A stretch of 64,000 bases of DNA from Pezicula radicicola. Its lineage: Eukaryota > Ascomycota > Leotiomycetes > Helotiales > Dermateaceae. Where the stretch lies: positions 124,001 to 188,000 of the forward strand of contig PDUO01000049.1 of the NCBI GenBank assembly GCA_003008705.1. Reading direction: 5' to 3'. The translations under genes were made by a program, and so were the position numbers. This document shows, piece by piece, positions 11,972-23,460 of this stretch. The notes beneath the pieces are model-generated. The model ran no database searches, had not been told where the DNA came from, and was given only the letters and a program-made list of their open reading frames with translations. How positions within the stretch are numbered: position 1 is the first letter of the stretch; each line of letters starts with the position of its first letter.

Positions 11972-14839
11972 TGAGCTGAAGGATCTCTGCGTAAAACAGA
12001 GATTGGAATGAGGAAGAGAATCTTAGCTGCTAGTTTCTGATTCTGAGGAATCTGAGAACCTGCAACTGGGGAATCTTGCTGCGTGGTCAAGTTAAGTTAT
12101 AGAGAAGGTATGGCATGGCTGTCAAGCGGAACAGGAACCTACAGGAGATCTGCCGAAGCAAAAGCTGGCAGCGCAGCATGGGGGAGCATGGGGAAGCATG
12201 GGGTAAATCTGCGGGGGTGGGGCCGGAATACCTTGCTACCCCACAGAATATGTCCTCGAGATGCCAAACCATTGGGTTCCAGACAAATGAATAGGCTGGG
12301 CATTTGCCTAATCATCTGTAATGGGGGATACTATCGTATCGTACTCCGTACAGCTCGCTCACCTGCTCAAGCGGTTGGAACCCTGCTTGCCAAATACGGC
12401 TATCTGCTGTTCGGTTCCCAATGCAGGATCTAGGGTAGCAAATAGCCTTACACTAAGAAAAGACTTTGACATGAACCCACCAATACTTACGCCGCGGTAT
12501 ACTTAGAAGCCGCAGTATGGATGTAGTCACCATCCCTTGTTGTACAGTACCTTGGGCCGTGCTGTGCCACCGGTCTACCGCTGTACCTGGAAACTCACTT
12601 GTGGTCTCTTCTACTTTCTATTCACTCCAATTCATCGTGCGAATATTCTTACGGACACCACCATTCAGCTAATCGTCGGACGATTACTCTAAGCAGAGGA
12701 CACTCTTTGCCAAGAACAAGAATCAAGTTTGAAATTTTGGCTGCAGTCTAAACGGTTCCATTAGCGAATTGTTAGCACAGAAGACCCACTCTTGGTTGCT
12801 TATTTGCAGCAATGCCATTTTCCGAAAGGAGGATCTTGACCATAGTGGGTATGTATGTATGTACGCGTCTTCTTAGGGAATTATAGCCCGCATTGTCTAA
12901 ATGGCCAATTCTCTCTCGTACTCGGGTGCTAGATTGTGTACTTGCTCAGATACAAATTGCACATTGAGGCATTCTAGCGTGTTGTAATCTGAGCGAGCCG
13001 TGTTTCCACAAGAGCCTGGTGGCTGAAGGAGGCTTTTTGAGGCTGAGGCGGAGACATGGCATCGGCAACATCGAAGCGGTTCAAGCGATGTTAGAATCGG
13101 GGAATTTGCGCATTTTGTAATCATGTTTCCACAGCTCGTCCGAAGCCCACTTGCGCGGCTGGCGGGTGTTTTTGTACGAATTATGAAAGGATCCCGTTCT
13201 ACAGCGCGCTTTCCCTTGACTGCTTGTGGTTGTGATGCCATGTAGTGTTCAGATGACTGCCAGATATGGGTTTCAACTGGCGCTTTGTTCTTAACAAGCG
13301 CTGCGGCACTTGGTTCCACAGTCTGCAGATGTCGGTGGCTTGTTCGAAGCCACAATAGCATCAAGTATGAAGCTCGGAATTCAAGGGTTTCGCGAGTATT
13401 GTGGTTTGTCGGGTCGGCAATGGTCAGCTCAATGAGAGTACCGAGGGAGAATCACAATACTGTGATTGAATGATGAATCGTACTGGCATCGCAGAAGAAT
13501 GGTGGTGTATTGAAAGCGGATGTGGCCAATAACCTCCCCTTTCTCTGAGCTCTGGCGGCAGCTCACTCTTCAGCGGTGACACTATGGCTCAGCATCCACA
13601 TTCCCCATCACATCTGCTTTTACTTCTGTTCCGAGTATCTTGTCTAATCTGCGCGCGAACCTGGGAGCAGAAATGCCCCAATCTTGTATCGTACATCGGA
13701 TAACAGGAAAGACTTTGGTGCTTGATCTCGAACGGCGTGATTGGGACGTGGGGATCTTGGGCGCCGGTTCTTGATGCTGCATCTACCTATACTGTAAAAT
13801 AGTAGATTTCGAGGAGGTTCGCGCTCCGTATTGGGTACTATGGTAAAGAAGGAGACTTATCAAAACTCTCTAGAAGCTATTTGTAGATAGTCAATTCTTC
13901 GCGCATGATATATCGTACGAAAGTTCGTACGTTTTCAAAATCGCTTACTAATCTTGATTCGGAATGGCTGGTGACAACCTCAACTAAGTACTTATCACTT
14001 ACTTACCTTAGCCTAAAGCTAACTTATTAGGTATATAACGAGAATCAAGCTCTAGAAAAGTAGGAAATATAAAAATAGAAGGACAAGGTAGAAATCCGAA
14101 TCCATAATGTACACAAAGCAGCCACCTTTGGAAGTGAGGCATCGAAGAGGCCCACAATACAGCGTTTTGCACGAATTGTGACCTTGATTTTGGCCTGTGC
14201 GGCACTCTTTTTTGCTGCAATAACTCTCTACCTCTCACTAAGACAGTATTTCTTTAATAATAAGTATATTATTAATTATATAGTCATATTACTTTCCCTA
14301 AAATATTATTAAAAAACAAGTTACAGATGTGGATGGATGCTTGGCGATACGCACATTAAAACATGGAATCATCACACAAGGGCCAACACCCATTGCATAC
14401 TTTTGGGTGGTGGATCGACTCTGACTTGCAGGAAAAGTTTAAGTGAGCAGCTTTTCCACCTACCTAGGTACAATGGTTATCAATTAAGCCCTTAGTGATA
14501 CGGGTGGCTTCCTGGTGCTCTGCAACAGTTGCAATGAAGAATACGCAGAGAGGGGAGACTAAAAGTAAAGTTGTGCTACAAGATAGCGACTAATTTTGGG
14601 AGGATGTTTGTTATTCAGCTCAAGAAGATTTAGAGAATAAGCAGTTATATTGTATAAAATTACAATCCACTCAGCTCCGGTCTTCTAATAGTCTCTACGT
14701 AGTGCTTTCGTTGGTTACAAGTGTATTTAGCTTCACGCGGACATCAGATGGTGGCTTTTAACACCCACAAGTCTATTTCCCAAATTACTAATAATATCTT
14801 CCTGCAGTCTTGAGGTATTTCTCTTCAATTAATTTATTC
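11972..14839. other. Spacer, no confident gene
   Basis: About 2.9 kb. A 155-aa open frame on the minus strand (12897-13364) and a 66-aa one (13582-13782) show no domain, no clear introns and compositionally biased translations, so I do not call them. The right half (14230-14330) is AT-rich. The CreA-like sites lie at the left end. Confidence 0.5.
12211..12222 (+). promoter_or_regulatory. Tandem CreA/Mig1-type sites upstream of the sugar porter
   Basis: GCGGGG directly abuts GTGGGG; both fit the CreA consensus SYGGRG. They lie about 240 bp upstream of the sugar-porter start in otherwise AT-rich DNA and follow three nearby GGGG-containing repeats (12181-12203). Carbon catabolite repression of the porter is an inference. 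Confidence 0.45.
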
Positions 14840-15712
14840 ATGGCGCACAAGACAGATACTTCTCACACCATCGATAAAGAGCCCATTCCAGAAATAATGG
14901 GTTCCACAAACCGGACCACAGCTGAAAAGTTCACAACATTTCACCTATTCCCTAAGCTACCTATCGAACTTCGCATCCGGATCTGGAAACTCATCATCAA
15001 GCCCCGCTACGTTCGCATTGCATGGGATGCAGCTTCTCAAAGAGTCACCTCCCCACATCTTCCGCTCATTCTCCTTATATCACAAGAAGCCAGAAATGAG
15101 GGCTTGAAGGCATACCAGAAATGCTTCAATCCCAAAAATGAGTTAGCAGCTGTATACTTCAACTACGAGATAGATACGTTGTATCTGAACTGGCACTCAT
15201 TTCACGAGCAACGAATCTCTTTCACCGACATTCCATGTCCACCACTCTCCACCCTAGAGAATGTTAGGCTCCGTCTAGGAGTAGAGGGTTGTTCCAAGAT
15301 CCAGAGGTTACTCCTGAATAGGCATGATTTGACGAAGCACATTTTCAATGGATGGAATGGTGGAGGACAAGCTCCTAATGTATTTACAGGGATTAAAAAC
15401 ATGGCAATCATATACTCTTCGATCGCCGACCATAATCCAAGAGGTTCAGATATCGAGAACTTTGAATTTATTTTGAGAGTACTGGAAACGAAGATGGATG
15501 ACAAGTTGCGAAGTCAAATGAACTGGGACAATTTATTAGAGGATCCAGATGACACCAAAAATTATAACTCAGGGCTAAGAGTATATCGACATTGGAGATT
15601 TGCTGGTTTAGCAATCTCTACCAAGCCACCATCAAAGGATCCTAGAGGGGCTGAGTTTCGGGATTGGTTCTTAGGGTCTCGGAGTATACATATTGAGTAC
15701 GCATCACTTTGA
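14840..15712 (+). CDS. 2EXR domain-containing protein
   Basis: A single exon of 290 aa. The first ATG in frame is 14840 (MAHKTDTSHTIDK); the frame is open further upstream only without an ATG. Residues 32-135 match the fungal 2EXR domain: 'FHLFPKLPIELRIRIWKLII' carries the family's F-x-x-F-P-x-L-P-x-E-[LI]-R-x-x-I-W opening, then 'PLILLISQEARNEGLKAY' and 'FNYEIDTLYL' follow as usual. No signal peptide or membrane segment. 2EXR proteins are abundant and lineage-expanded in moulds; their molecular function is unknown. No partner gene is adjacent. Confidence 0.85.
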   Translation: MAHKTDTSHTIDKEPIPEIMGSTNRTTAEKFTTFHLFPKLPIELRIRIWKLIIKPRYVRIAWDAASQRVTSPHLPLILLISQEARNEGLKAYQKCFNPKNELAAVYFNYEIDTLYLNWHSFHEQRISFTDIPCPPLSTLENVRLRLGVEGCSKIQRLLLNRHDLTKHIFNGWNGGGQAPNVFTGIKNMAIIYSSIADHNPRGSDIENFEFILRVLETKMDDKLRSQMNWDNLLEDPDDTKNYNSGLRVYRHWRFAGLAISTKPPSKDPRGAEFRDWFLGSRSIHIEYASL

Positions 15713-16843
15713 GATCTTTTGTTTGTTTTTAGTGCTGAATTGATTTAGTTATGGTGAAACGCCCCCAGAAGGTCAAGCATATTTCCACCGGAACGTTTGG
15801 AAGGGCGGAATGACTATTCGCCATGACGCTCAGATTCTGTAGACATCAGAACTCATCGAAGAAAAGTCCTGCATCAAGAACAGCCTAGATCATAGTTTCT
15901 AAAGACTGCCTCTAGAGCTTTATTTCTGGCCAGTTTAAGTGACCAAGCTTTCTGGTATCTCTGGGAGGGTACGGAGTTGGGTGATTGAGTCAGGAGCTAA
16001 GTTGAGCTAAACTACCATAGTTGTGGAAAACCCAAACAATTCTGGAATTTTATTTGTTTTATATATTATTTCCCAATACTCAAGTCCTCCAAACCCGACT
16101 CGCTTATCTCCAAACCACTCCCCTTGTCCAAACCACTTGTTTTCTTCCCAGGAACTTCCAGGAACCTTTGCTCGGTAATCGGTACTCAAGTGCCACCTTT
16201 CCAAAGACCGGAGTTTCAATTTCCACAAGTCGGCATTCTTGTCCGTAAGTCTTTTTAATTCAAACACCTGGATTTGATTGGTGGATCTCAAAGCGATTCT
16301 ACATCAGACGAGAATGTGGGGTTATGCGTTTCAAGAAGATCATCTGCACGCAAAAACCGAAAATTTGCCTCCCGCAGATATATTAACGAAGCATTTCGGT
16401 GAACCCACCAGATCATTCCTTTCAAAACCCCCGTTCATCCTAACTGCAATTAATTGACAATACGAACAATATATCTGTGGCCGTTTGCACCAATGAGAAT
16501 AGATTGATTATCCGAATCCGAGATGTAGCAGGGACCACTAGGACTTGTAGAAAACATAATGGTGGTTTGTCATTCGAGGATACGGACCATTATGTTTCGA
16601 TTTTAGTTTAATCCTGACATGGGTTACGGATTTGGACGTTTTGAAAAAGCTTCTTTTAACATCCGGTTTTTTGGTTCATCCCTTCTTGGAGGATGCTTGG
16701 TTGTATATAAGACGAGGAGACCGCCACTTGTTTCTTGGTTCTTGGTACTCTATTAAACAACATTCACTTCTTCTGTACATTCTTTTCTCAAAAACAAATA
16801 AACACTCGCTCGTTCATTCATCACCCATCACCCCAGCAAAAAA
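15713..16843. other. Spacer and promoter of the secreted-protein gene
   Basis: No convincing gene. A 94-aa minus-strand frame (16007-16291) shows no family features. The last 150 bp hold the promoter of the downstream gene. Confidence 0.5.
16704..16710 (+). promoter_or_regulatory. TATA box of the secreted-protein gene
   Basis: TATATAA sits 134 bp upstream of the ATG at 16844, followed by a pyrimidine-rich leader (TTCTTGGTTCTTGG, TTCACTTCTTCTG) and an A-rich start context (AGCAAAAAA before ATG), the usual arrangement for a strongly expressed fungal gene. Confidence 0.5.
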
Positions 16844-17578
16844 ATGTTAACACTCGCTCTTCTCCCCGTCCTCCTCGCGACTTTGGACCTCGCAACCGCA
16901 TCACCTTCCCTCCGCAACAAAAACAAGCAAAAACGAGACGACACCTGGGGCGGAGCCCTCTCCCTGGGACCCACAACCTCCCACATCCTCTCAGCAACCA
17001 CAATCTTCATCCCAGGAACAGCGCCCTCAACACAAGCCGGGGACCTATTCCTCTGGCCCGGAATGTCCAACGGAACAGGCGATCTAATCCAAACAACCAT
17101 AGAATCGTGGCCAGATAGCAGCGATGGAACCTACGGAAACGCATGGTGCGGAGCCACAGCCGGACAATGGTGTCTCGAGACGGGATTATTTGGATCCTTT
17201 GGTCAATTATCTGGAGATTTAACACCGGCTGTTGATGGAGATACTAATATCTTGATCAATTATACGAGGAATGCTGATGGTATTAATTGGACTCAGACTG
17301 CTTCGAATGCTAAGACTGGTGCTCTTTTGAGTCAGTTTGTTCATGAGAGTGGACCTATGACTGGTTGGGGAACTGGTACTGAGTGTGATGATAATTGTAG
17401 TGGTACTATTGAGGAACAGCGGTATCTTAATACTACTATCACTTTGGCTTCCGCGGATTTCGATTTTAAGAGTACCTTGGGTGTTTCGGGCGGTACTACT
17501 TATACTGGTCTTACAGTTTCTACTGATGGTACTGTTTTGACCATTGCTGAGATTGTGGTTCCTGCTATGGATCCGTAG
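16844..17578 (+). CDS. Secreted protein, concanavalin A-like/eqolisin-like fold
   Basis: An intronless 244-aa precursor. Residues 1-20 form a signal peptide (MLTLALLPVLLATLDLATAS), followed by a basic propeptide ending in Lys-Arg just before 'DDTWGG' (about residue 31), a Kex2-type site. The mature part is rich in Gly, Thr, Ser and Trp ('DLFLWPGMSNGTGDLIQTT', 'WCGATAGQWCLETG', 'TECDDNCSGTIEEQ'), has paired cysteines and several N-x-[ST] sites. It resembles fungal extracellular beta-sandwich proteins annotated as concanavalin A-like lectin/glucanase and is distantly reminiscent of G1 peptidases, but I cannot point to a catalytic Gln/Glu pair. Likely extracellular; enzymatic activity uncertain. 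Confidence 0.85.
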   Translation: MLTLALLPVLLATLDLATASPSLRNKNKQKRDDTWGGALSLGPTTSHILSATTIFIPGTAPSTQAGDLFLWPGMSNGTGDLIQTTIESWPDSSDGTYGNAWCGATAGQWCLETGLFGSFGQLSGDLTPAVDGDTNILINYTRNADGINWTQTASNAKTGALLSQFVHESGPMTGWGTGTECDDNCSGTIEEQRYLNTTITLASADFDFKSTLGVSGGTTYTGLTVSTDGTVLTIAEIVVPAMDP

Positions 17579-17938
17579 GATATGTTGGATTGAGGGAAGT
17601 TAGTTGGTTGGTGGAGGGAAAATGACCAATCGAGTGTACGGAAAAGTTTTTTGGTTTTGTACATACTTATTTTCTCCTTTGAAAGCGCTAGCGTTTTTAC
17701 CTTGCTGGTCTATTGTACAGTATGCTAGAGCATTGTATATATTACTTCAACTCCAGGACAATCTTTTATGTCGTCCGTTTTGAAAAAGCTTCCAGTGAAA
17801 AAAAAAAGCAGTTCTTGACTTGATTAGCCCCCTTAAGTTATGTAATTGTGTTCTATTCAGGAACGTCTTACTAGTAAATTATACTCAATCTCGTACTTAT
17901 AATCTTAACAAATTAAAACAGAAGTGAATAACTACCAC

Positions 17939-20081
17939 TCAAACCTGAACATTACTCTTCACCACCGCAAGTTTATTCTTATCCTCGGTCAAAGCCGGAG
18001 GAACCGAGTTTTCCTCATCACTATGACCATCAAATCCATAGTTCTTATCAGACTCAACCGGTGTATGATCACGAACAGCAATCCAAGTAGGAACAACAGC
18101 CAGTCCTATATATTCTATTAGTCCCAACCTTCAAATAAAGCTCACCAGATCATGAAATAAAAAAAATCCTTACCAAGAAGAATGGTATTAACAGCAAGTG
18201 GTACACGACCACCAGTCCAATCACGAGTATTCAAACCAAAGGAAACAGCCTGTGCAAAACTCTCTTGGCCACGAAGAATACCAGTGAATCGAGATAATTC
18301 TGAGATGTTGTCTGTTTTGGTCGATACGAAGTAATAGAGCCAGTTTTGTAGAGATTGTTGTGAAAAGCCTATATTTTTCTCAGTGTTAGATATGAACGGG
18401 ACTTCATAGAGTATGAAGAGTGTGGCAGACTTACTCCAGAGAATAAGAACAAAGAAACCTTCGACGAATCCCTTATCTTCCCAGTCGAAGCTAGGCTTGT
18501 CTCTTGTGTACTTTTCGTTGATGATCCAGCCGTAGACCCAAGCTACTACGTGTAGGAAGATAACGTAGTAGAAACTATATGAATTCTGTTAGCGCACCAC
18601 CAGAAAGCCATATGAGGATAGCAGAATCGTACCCAATGTTTATCCTCTTCTTAACAGGGAACTTCTTATAGTCAAGTAACAAGCTAATAAGTTGCGAAGA
18701 TGCCAAAGTTGCAAAATTGCCAACGAATCCAATCAAAGCACGAGCTCGGACACCGAAGTAATAAGTTTGAAAGTCTAAGTTGATTAGTCTAAAATCCAAA
18801 CAAGTGAAACTTGTATGAGTTAGTACTTACTTCCTGTGAACTGGTTGAAGTAAGCAGCCCAAAATACTGGTAGCAACAAAATAATCTAACAATGGAATTA
18901 GAGTGTGAGATTTTGCTTTGGAAGGGTTGGAGCTTACATCACGTCTTGAGACGGCTTTCCAAAGAGCACGGAGTTCGGCAGCAAATGATTTTTCTGCGAT
19001 GATTTTTACTTTGGTGCCATCGGAGCGTTGTACCTTTTCTGGTGAGGTGAGTAATAGTGCAAATGGAGCAGCTATGCATTGTAGTGCGATGAAGATTAGG
19101 TAAATCTCTGCACGTCATTTGTTAGAAAGTCCCAATAATCGAACAAAGTGAAAGAGCGCTTACTTGGTCCAACTTTTCCCTTTCCTTTCTGGTTCGCACC
19201 ACTGTTACGATATTAGTACTGTCAGAGCTCGAGTAGATGGATATTGGGCACTTACTGATTAAGCGCTAATACGATCGCTCCGCCGACGAGTGGTCCACCA
19301 GTACGGAATATTAACCAAATGCTTTCAAGATGTCAGCGTTATTTACAACCTCACTATTTATCACATCAGACTTACTTCATATATTTCCCTCTTTTTGACG
19401 ATTCCGGATATCCCAATGCAACAGCTCCCTCAGATGCCCAGAAAAGCCCTGCTCTAGAGAAGGAAATGTCTGGTTAGTTTCTACTTGAAGTATTTTTGGG
19501 ATTCAAAATTATGCAGCAAAGTAGAAATGGCACATACGAGATTCCGCAAGCTACAGCTCCGACTAAAACCAACCAGACATTTCCCTGTTTTGCATGTCAG
19601 TATTTTCTAACCGGTAGTTCGAAGTGTCCCTACAAAGCGGTTATTTGTATACAGCCCAGCACTAAATGTCCCAAACATTAGCAAGCCATTTATTATTCTG
19701 TTAATGGTACGACGAAACATACGCATAAATCGGATACCCAGCAGCACCAAGAAACAAAGTCCTGCTCAATCCAATTCTATTCGCAATCGGTCCTCCCAGC
19801 AAACAAAAAATACCCACTAAAAACACCCATCAGTATCTCTCAAAACACAGAACAAAAACCTTTATTAAATACTTACTCAACCCAAAAACAAGTGCATTAG
19901 CAGCATTAACCAAATAAGGCGACTGAGCACCACCAGCACCAAGAGAATTCATAGCATTCCACAACCCAGGAGCCATAAACCCCACCCCACCAATAACAAA
20001 AGCATTAAAAAGAGTTCCACGATACCAAACTCTTTTCTCTGCCATATGATGAGAAGATTCCTCGGTTGCCAAAGACGCCAT
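17939..20081 (-). CDS. UNC93-like MFS membrane protein
   Basis: A multi-exon gene starting at ATG 20081 (MASLATEESSHHMAEKRVWYR...). The spliced reading runs 'GTLFNAFVIGGVGFMAPGLW' (TM1), 'VNAANALVFGL', 'GGPIANRIGLSRTLFLGAAGY', 'WASEGAVALGYPESSKRGKYM', 'NIWLIFRTGGPLVGGAIVL', 'LLLPVFWAAYFNQFTGNFQTY' and 'GWIINEKYTRDKPSFDWED', ending in a hydrophilic tail at 17939. Motif order and the R-V-W-Y-R opening are those of fungal UNC93/DUF895 proteins (often called DUF895 or notoamide-type MFS). Introns are visible near 18128-18172, 18370-18432, 18575-18633, 18785-18830, 18890-18940, 19105-19165 and in the 19.2-19.9 kb part. Expected to be an 11-12 TM integral membrane protein; substrate unknown. I did not verify every junction. 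Confidence 0.85.
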
Positions 20082-22710
20082 CTTTGCGGGCGACTATACT
20101 TTTCCCTCTTGACTCCAAAATAAAAATTTGTCGTGGAAGACTTCGGTAGCTGTCAGCAAAGTTAGTTTTCTTTCCCTTGCCTTATATAAGCATACAAAAG
20201 TAAGAGAAATTTGAAGATATCGCCATTCTTGTTCCCACTCTTACAACTTCCAAATCCTTGGCTTAAATGACGAATTCTTAAGCGAGCTCTGTTTTTGCTT
20301 CGCTTAGCATGTGTGGACTAGGGATAATTGTGGGGAGTTGACACATTTTTCGGGTCGTGGTTACTGAATAGGAAGGTGCTTTTAAGCCGCAAGTACCCCG
20401 TAAGCACGATGATATTGAAGGGTTCTTGAGATGGAAGTCTAGAATTTTTCTATATCTGGAGGAGAGGAGTTTTTTTGTCTTCAAACGCGAGATTATGACT
20501 TCTCGGTTAAAATTTTGCGTAGATATTGGAATGTTGATAGCAACTTCTGCGGATATCGAAAAGGAAGGACGAGTACAAGCTGCTTTCTGGCAGTTATTGT
20601 CAAATTCAGCTTTTATGCGGTATAATAAAGACGAAGCCCGAGACTTCTAGGTACTATTCTTCAGAGTACAAGTAAGAGTTGGTTACTACTTAGTATAATC
20701 CTAACAGTCCTAGATACACTTACAGTGGCTTACCCGTACAAGCGAAGACCAATAACCTCTCCGGTTGACACATCCAAAGGAAAATTCCAGTGGCAAAGTA
20801 TGGCGAATACCTACACTATTATTTCCATTGAGTCCTAGGCGACAACACGGAGATGGCCGACTTTTTGTATTTAGTTTCTGTTCCAGACCTGCCTTATAAG
20901 GGCCGAATATCCATTCACAAACGGTACGAGACTTCTAGTAGAAGTTATCTTTTGTCCATAGTAGTTACCGTGCCATTCTCGCTAATCCAGTCTACGCTCC
21001 ACTAGACCACCATTTTGGTCCACTAAATTTCAAGATCTGGAGTTTGATTGAATCACACCGATTCATTCTCTCTCTCCTTTCTTTATTCCTGCTATCTTTG
21101 GACAAGATGAACAACTTGGAGATTGAGATGTAGTCTGCCGAGGTGTACAGAAACGTCCTTGTTTAAAAACCACTGGTTGAGAGTGAATAAAAGTGATATG
21201 ACTCAAAATTAAGAAAGTCTCAAGAACTATCTTTGCAGATACGAAGGGCAGTGGAAGTAAAATTAGATGTCATTTTCCAAACATTTTGACAATACTATTG
21301 GATCTGGTGCCAGTAGAGATAGTGAGTTTATACACTCCTGACCGTAGACGCGAGCTACCAATGTCATGTTAGAACATATTGAGTTTCAGTGTACCTATTC
21401 TATCATGTAAAATTACTCCAGCATGGCCATTACTTATAAGACTATTCGCTGTTGTTAAGTATGGATACAGAGCTGTTAGAAGTGAATAGTTCACTTGTTC
21501 TCAGTTTCGAGGCCTGTTAAATTTGAGCAAGAATACTGACACTCTGGGTACTGTATAGACTTAAGGTCTAATCGAAACACTTGTTTCATTTATAATTTTG
21601 ATATGCAACCTCTGATTATATTCGGCAAGTCTGTTTAAATTCGGTTTAGGCTTCACTCACAAAAGTGGAATGATCACTACGGGTCTTCGATGATTAAAGC
21701 TTTGGATCTCGGAATTGTGCTCGAGATTCATATTATACTCTTTTGAAATATGCTCCGTTGCTTCTATCTACCTGAGTTCACCCCCCCCTGGGCATTAACT
21801 CGAAGTTGGATGTAATCACATTTATCTAAACTCTAATGCTATTTAAAGATAGTTTCAGCTTCTTTTCGAAGTGAGACCTTAGCATCTCACCATACTTATG
21901 CGTTAATAGAACCTTTCTTAGTTTTATAGTCGTAAAGATCGCAAGGGACTGAGATCTGTAAAGCTAGTGCTGGCTAATAGCGGTGTATTCGGTTCTATGC
22001 TTTACTGTAAGAGAGATTTGAAGGAGTGGAAATTCGTAGTAGATGTGGAGCAATGGCAACAGGAGCAAGGTTGGGCAACAGCATGCTCTCGTGGATAGCT
22101 TGTCATAACGGAGTGAGGGAGAACAGAGAGAGTAATTGATAAATTTGGTCCTGGTCGAATAATGCTTAGATACTTCTGTCCAATTAATGACAAGATTTTT
22201 CTCCTAAAATTATTGCGTTTCTCTATCGGCTAACTTAAAAAACTGAGTCTTGGCTAATAGAATACTCAGAATCCAGGGCGATTTAGTCGCTAGATGTTTC
22301 TTGTTGCATATCTGAGCCGTCTTTTTACTGTATTTAATCTCTTATATCGCAAACGCTATTTCATACCAGATTATTGCTTAGCAACCTTTAAGCCGGCGAA
22401 ATTACGCTTAGGGCTAAAGAATAAGTTGTAGAAACTTTAAAGTCCTATAAATTAACACGAGTGACTTACTTTAGCTCTCTCTTACCTATAGAAGGGCATA
22501 ATTAACAACAGTTAGTTTCTAGAAAAATACGTTCAGAAATCATAGAGTTTTTTCATCAAGATCCTCAAGACCAAAAAATAATATCTCGTCCTTTCGGGTT
22601 AGCTTGGTATTTCGAAAGTGAGCTAGTGTTTAAGTGGAGCGTAGCGAAAATGTAAAACGTCGCCTCCAGCACCAGACACATTAGACCTAGAAGCTACATT
22701 CGACGAGACC
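20082..22710. other. AT-rich spacer without genes
   Basis: About 2.6 kb with only very short ORFs. Homopolymer runs and TA-rich stretches dominate 21100-22600. No inverted-repeat ends were found that would define a transposon. Confidence 0.5.
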
Positions 22711-23460
22711 ATGTATGACGACGATAGTACCCCGATGTTCGCCTTTCACGACCTGGATTACATTCCATACGGCTTTGGCGGTAGTATAGCACCATACATC
22801 GAGACGCCTGCAGCCACCATGCGCGCTGCGGCAACACTCATGCGCCTCGGCCTCAAGGCAGGCGCAGAAGTAGCATTGAGACCTCAAGAGGCAGCGGCAA
22901 CAGTCGTATGTGATCTTGGTTGCGGCGATGGTGACTTCCGTACGGCTATATTCCCTCTGCTCCTCCCCCCTCCCGGGTAGCACCACCTATGCACAGGTAC
23001 TAGGTATTCCCAAACAACCGAACTATTTGCATTGATTTAAGAACAAAGTCTAAAATACTAACAGTGAACTTGTCAAGTCATCAGCTTGCTAGGCCACATC
23101 AAAAATATCGACACCAGCATTGTTGCATTACAAGGCGTCGGTATCGACTTCAACGCCGAGCTCATCAAAAGTGCAGGCATAAAATCGGAATTACAAAACG
23201 TCAATGTTCAGTGGCTCATTTACGACTTCAATGATGATCAAGATGATCTCGTCAGTCAGCTCATCACCATTCACCAAGTCACTCACGTTTTTATTTACCT
23301 GGTGCCGAAGCAACTGGCGTTGCAGACGGTACGGCGGATCCTAACACGGTTGTGCGAGAGTGGTGTCATAGTGTGCTGCTACAAGTTCCACCCAGAGTAC
23401 CTCACGCCAGCGAAGCGTGATGTCTTGATGGAGCTAGTATTGTACGACAACACAAGTTGA
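22711..23460 (+). CDS. Small SAM-dependent methyltransferase, 5' end doubtful
   Basis: Two exons (22711-22976, 23085-23460) separated by a 108-bp intron with an exact CTAAC branch site give 213 aa. The SAM-binding motif I is 'VCDLGCGDGDF' (residues 69-79). A post-I acidic strand follows in 'GVGIDFNAELI', then 'WLIYDFNDDQDDLVSQL', 'THVFIYLVPKQLALQTVRRIL' and 'VIVCCYKFHPEYL'. The order is that of the small fungal methyltransferases related to the FAM173 lysine methyltransferases. The coding-like frame continues upstream of 22711 (T-S-P-P-A-P-D-T-L-D-L-E...) without an ATG and is closed by a TAG, so the original start may be lost or lie in an upstream exon. The donor (GTAGCA) is weak. It could be functional from the internal ATG or decaying. 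Confidence 0.65.

Noticed and set aside
12897..13364. 155-codon minus-strand ORF
   Set aside because: No domain, no introns, and a biased translation; likely chance in a GC-richer patch.
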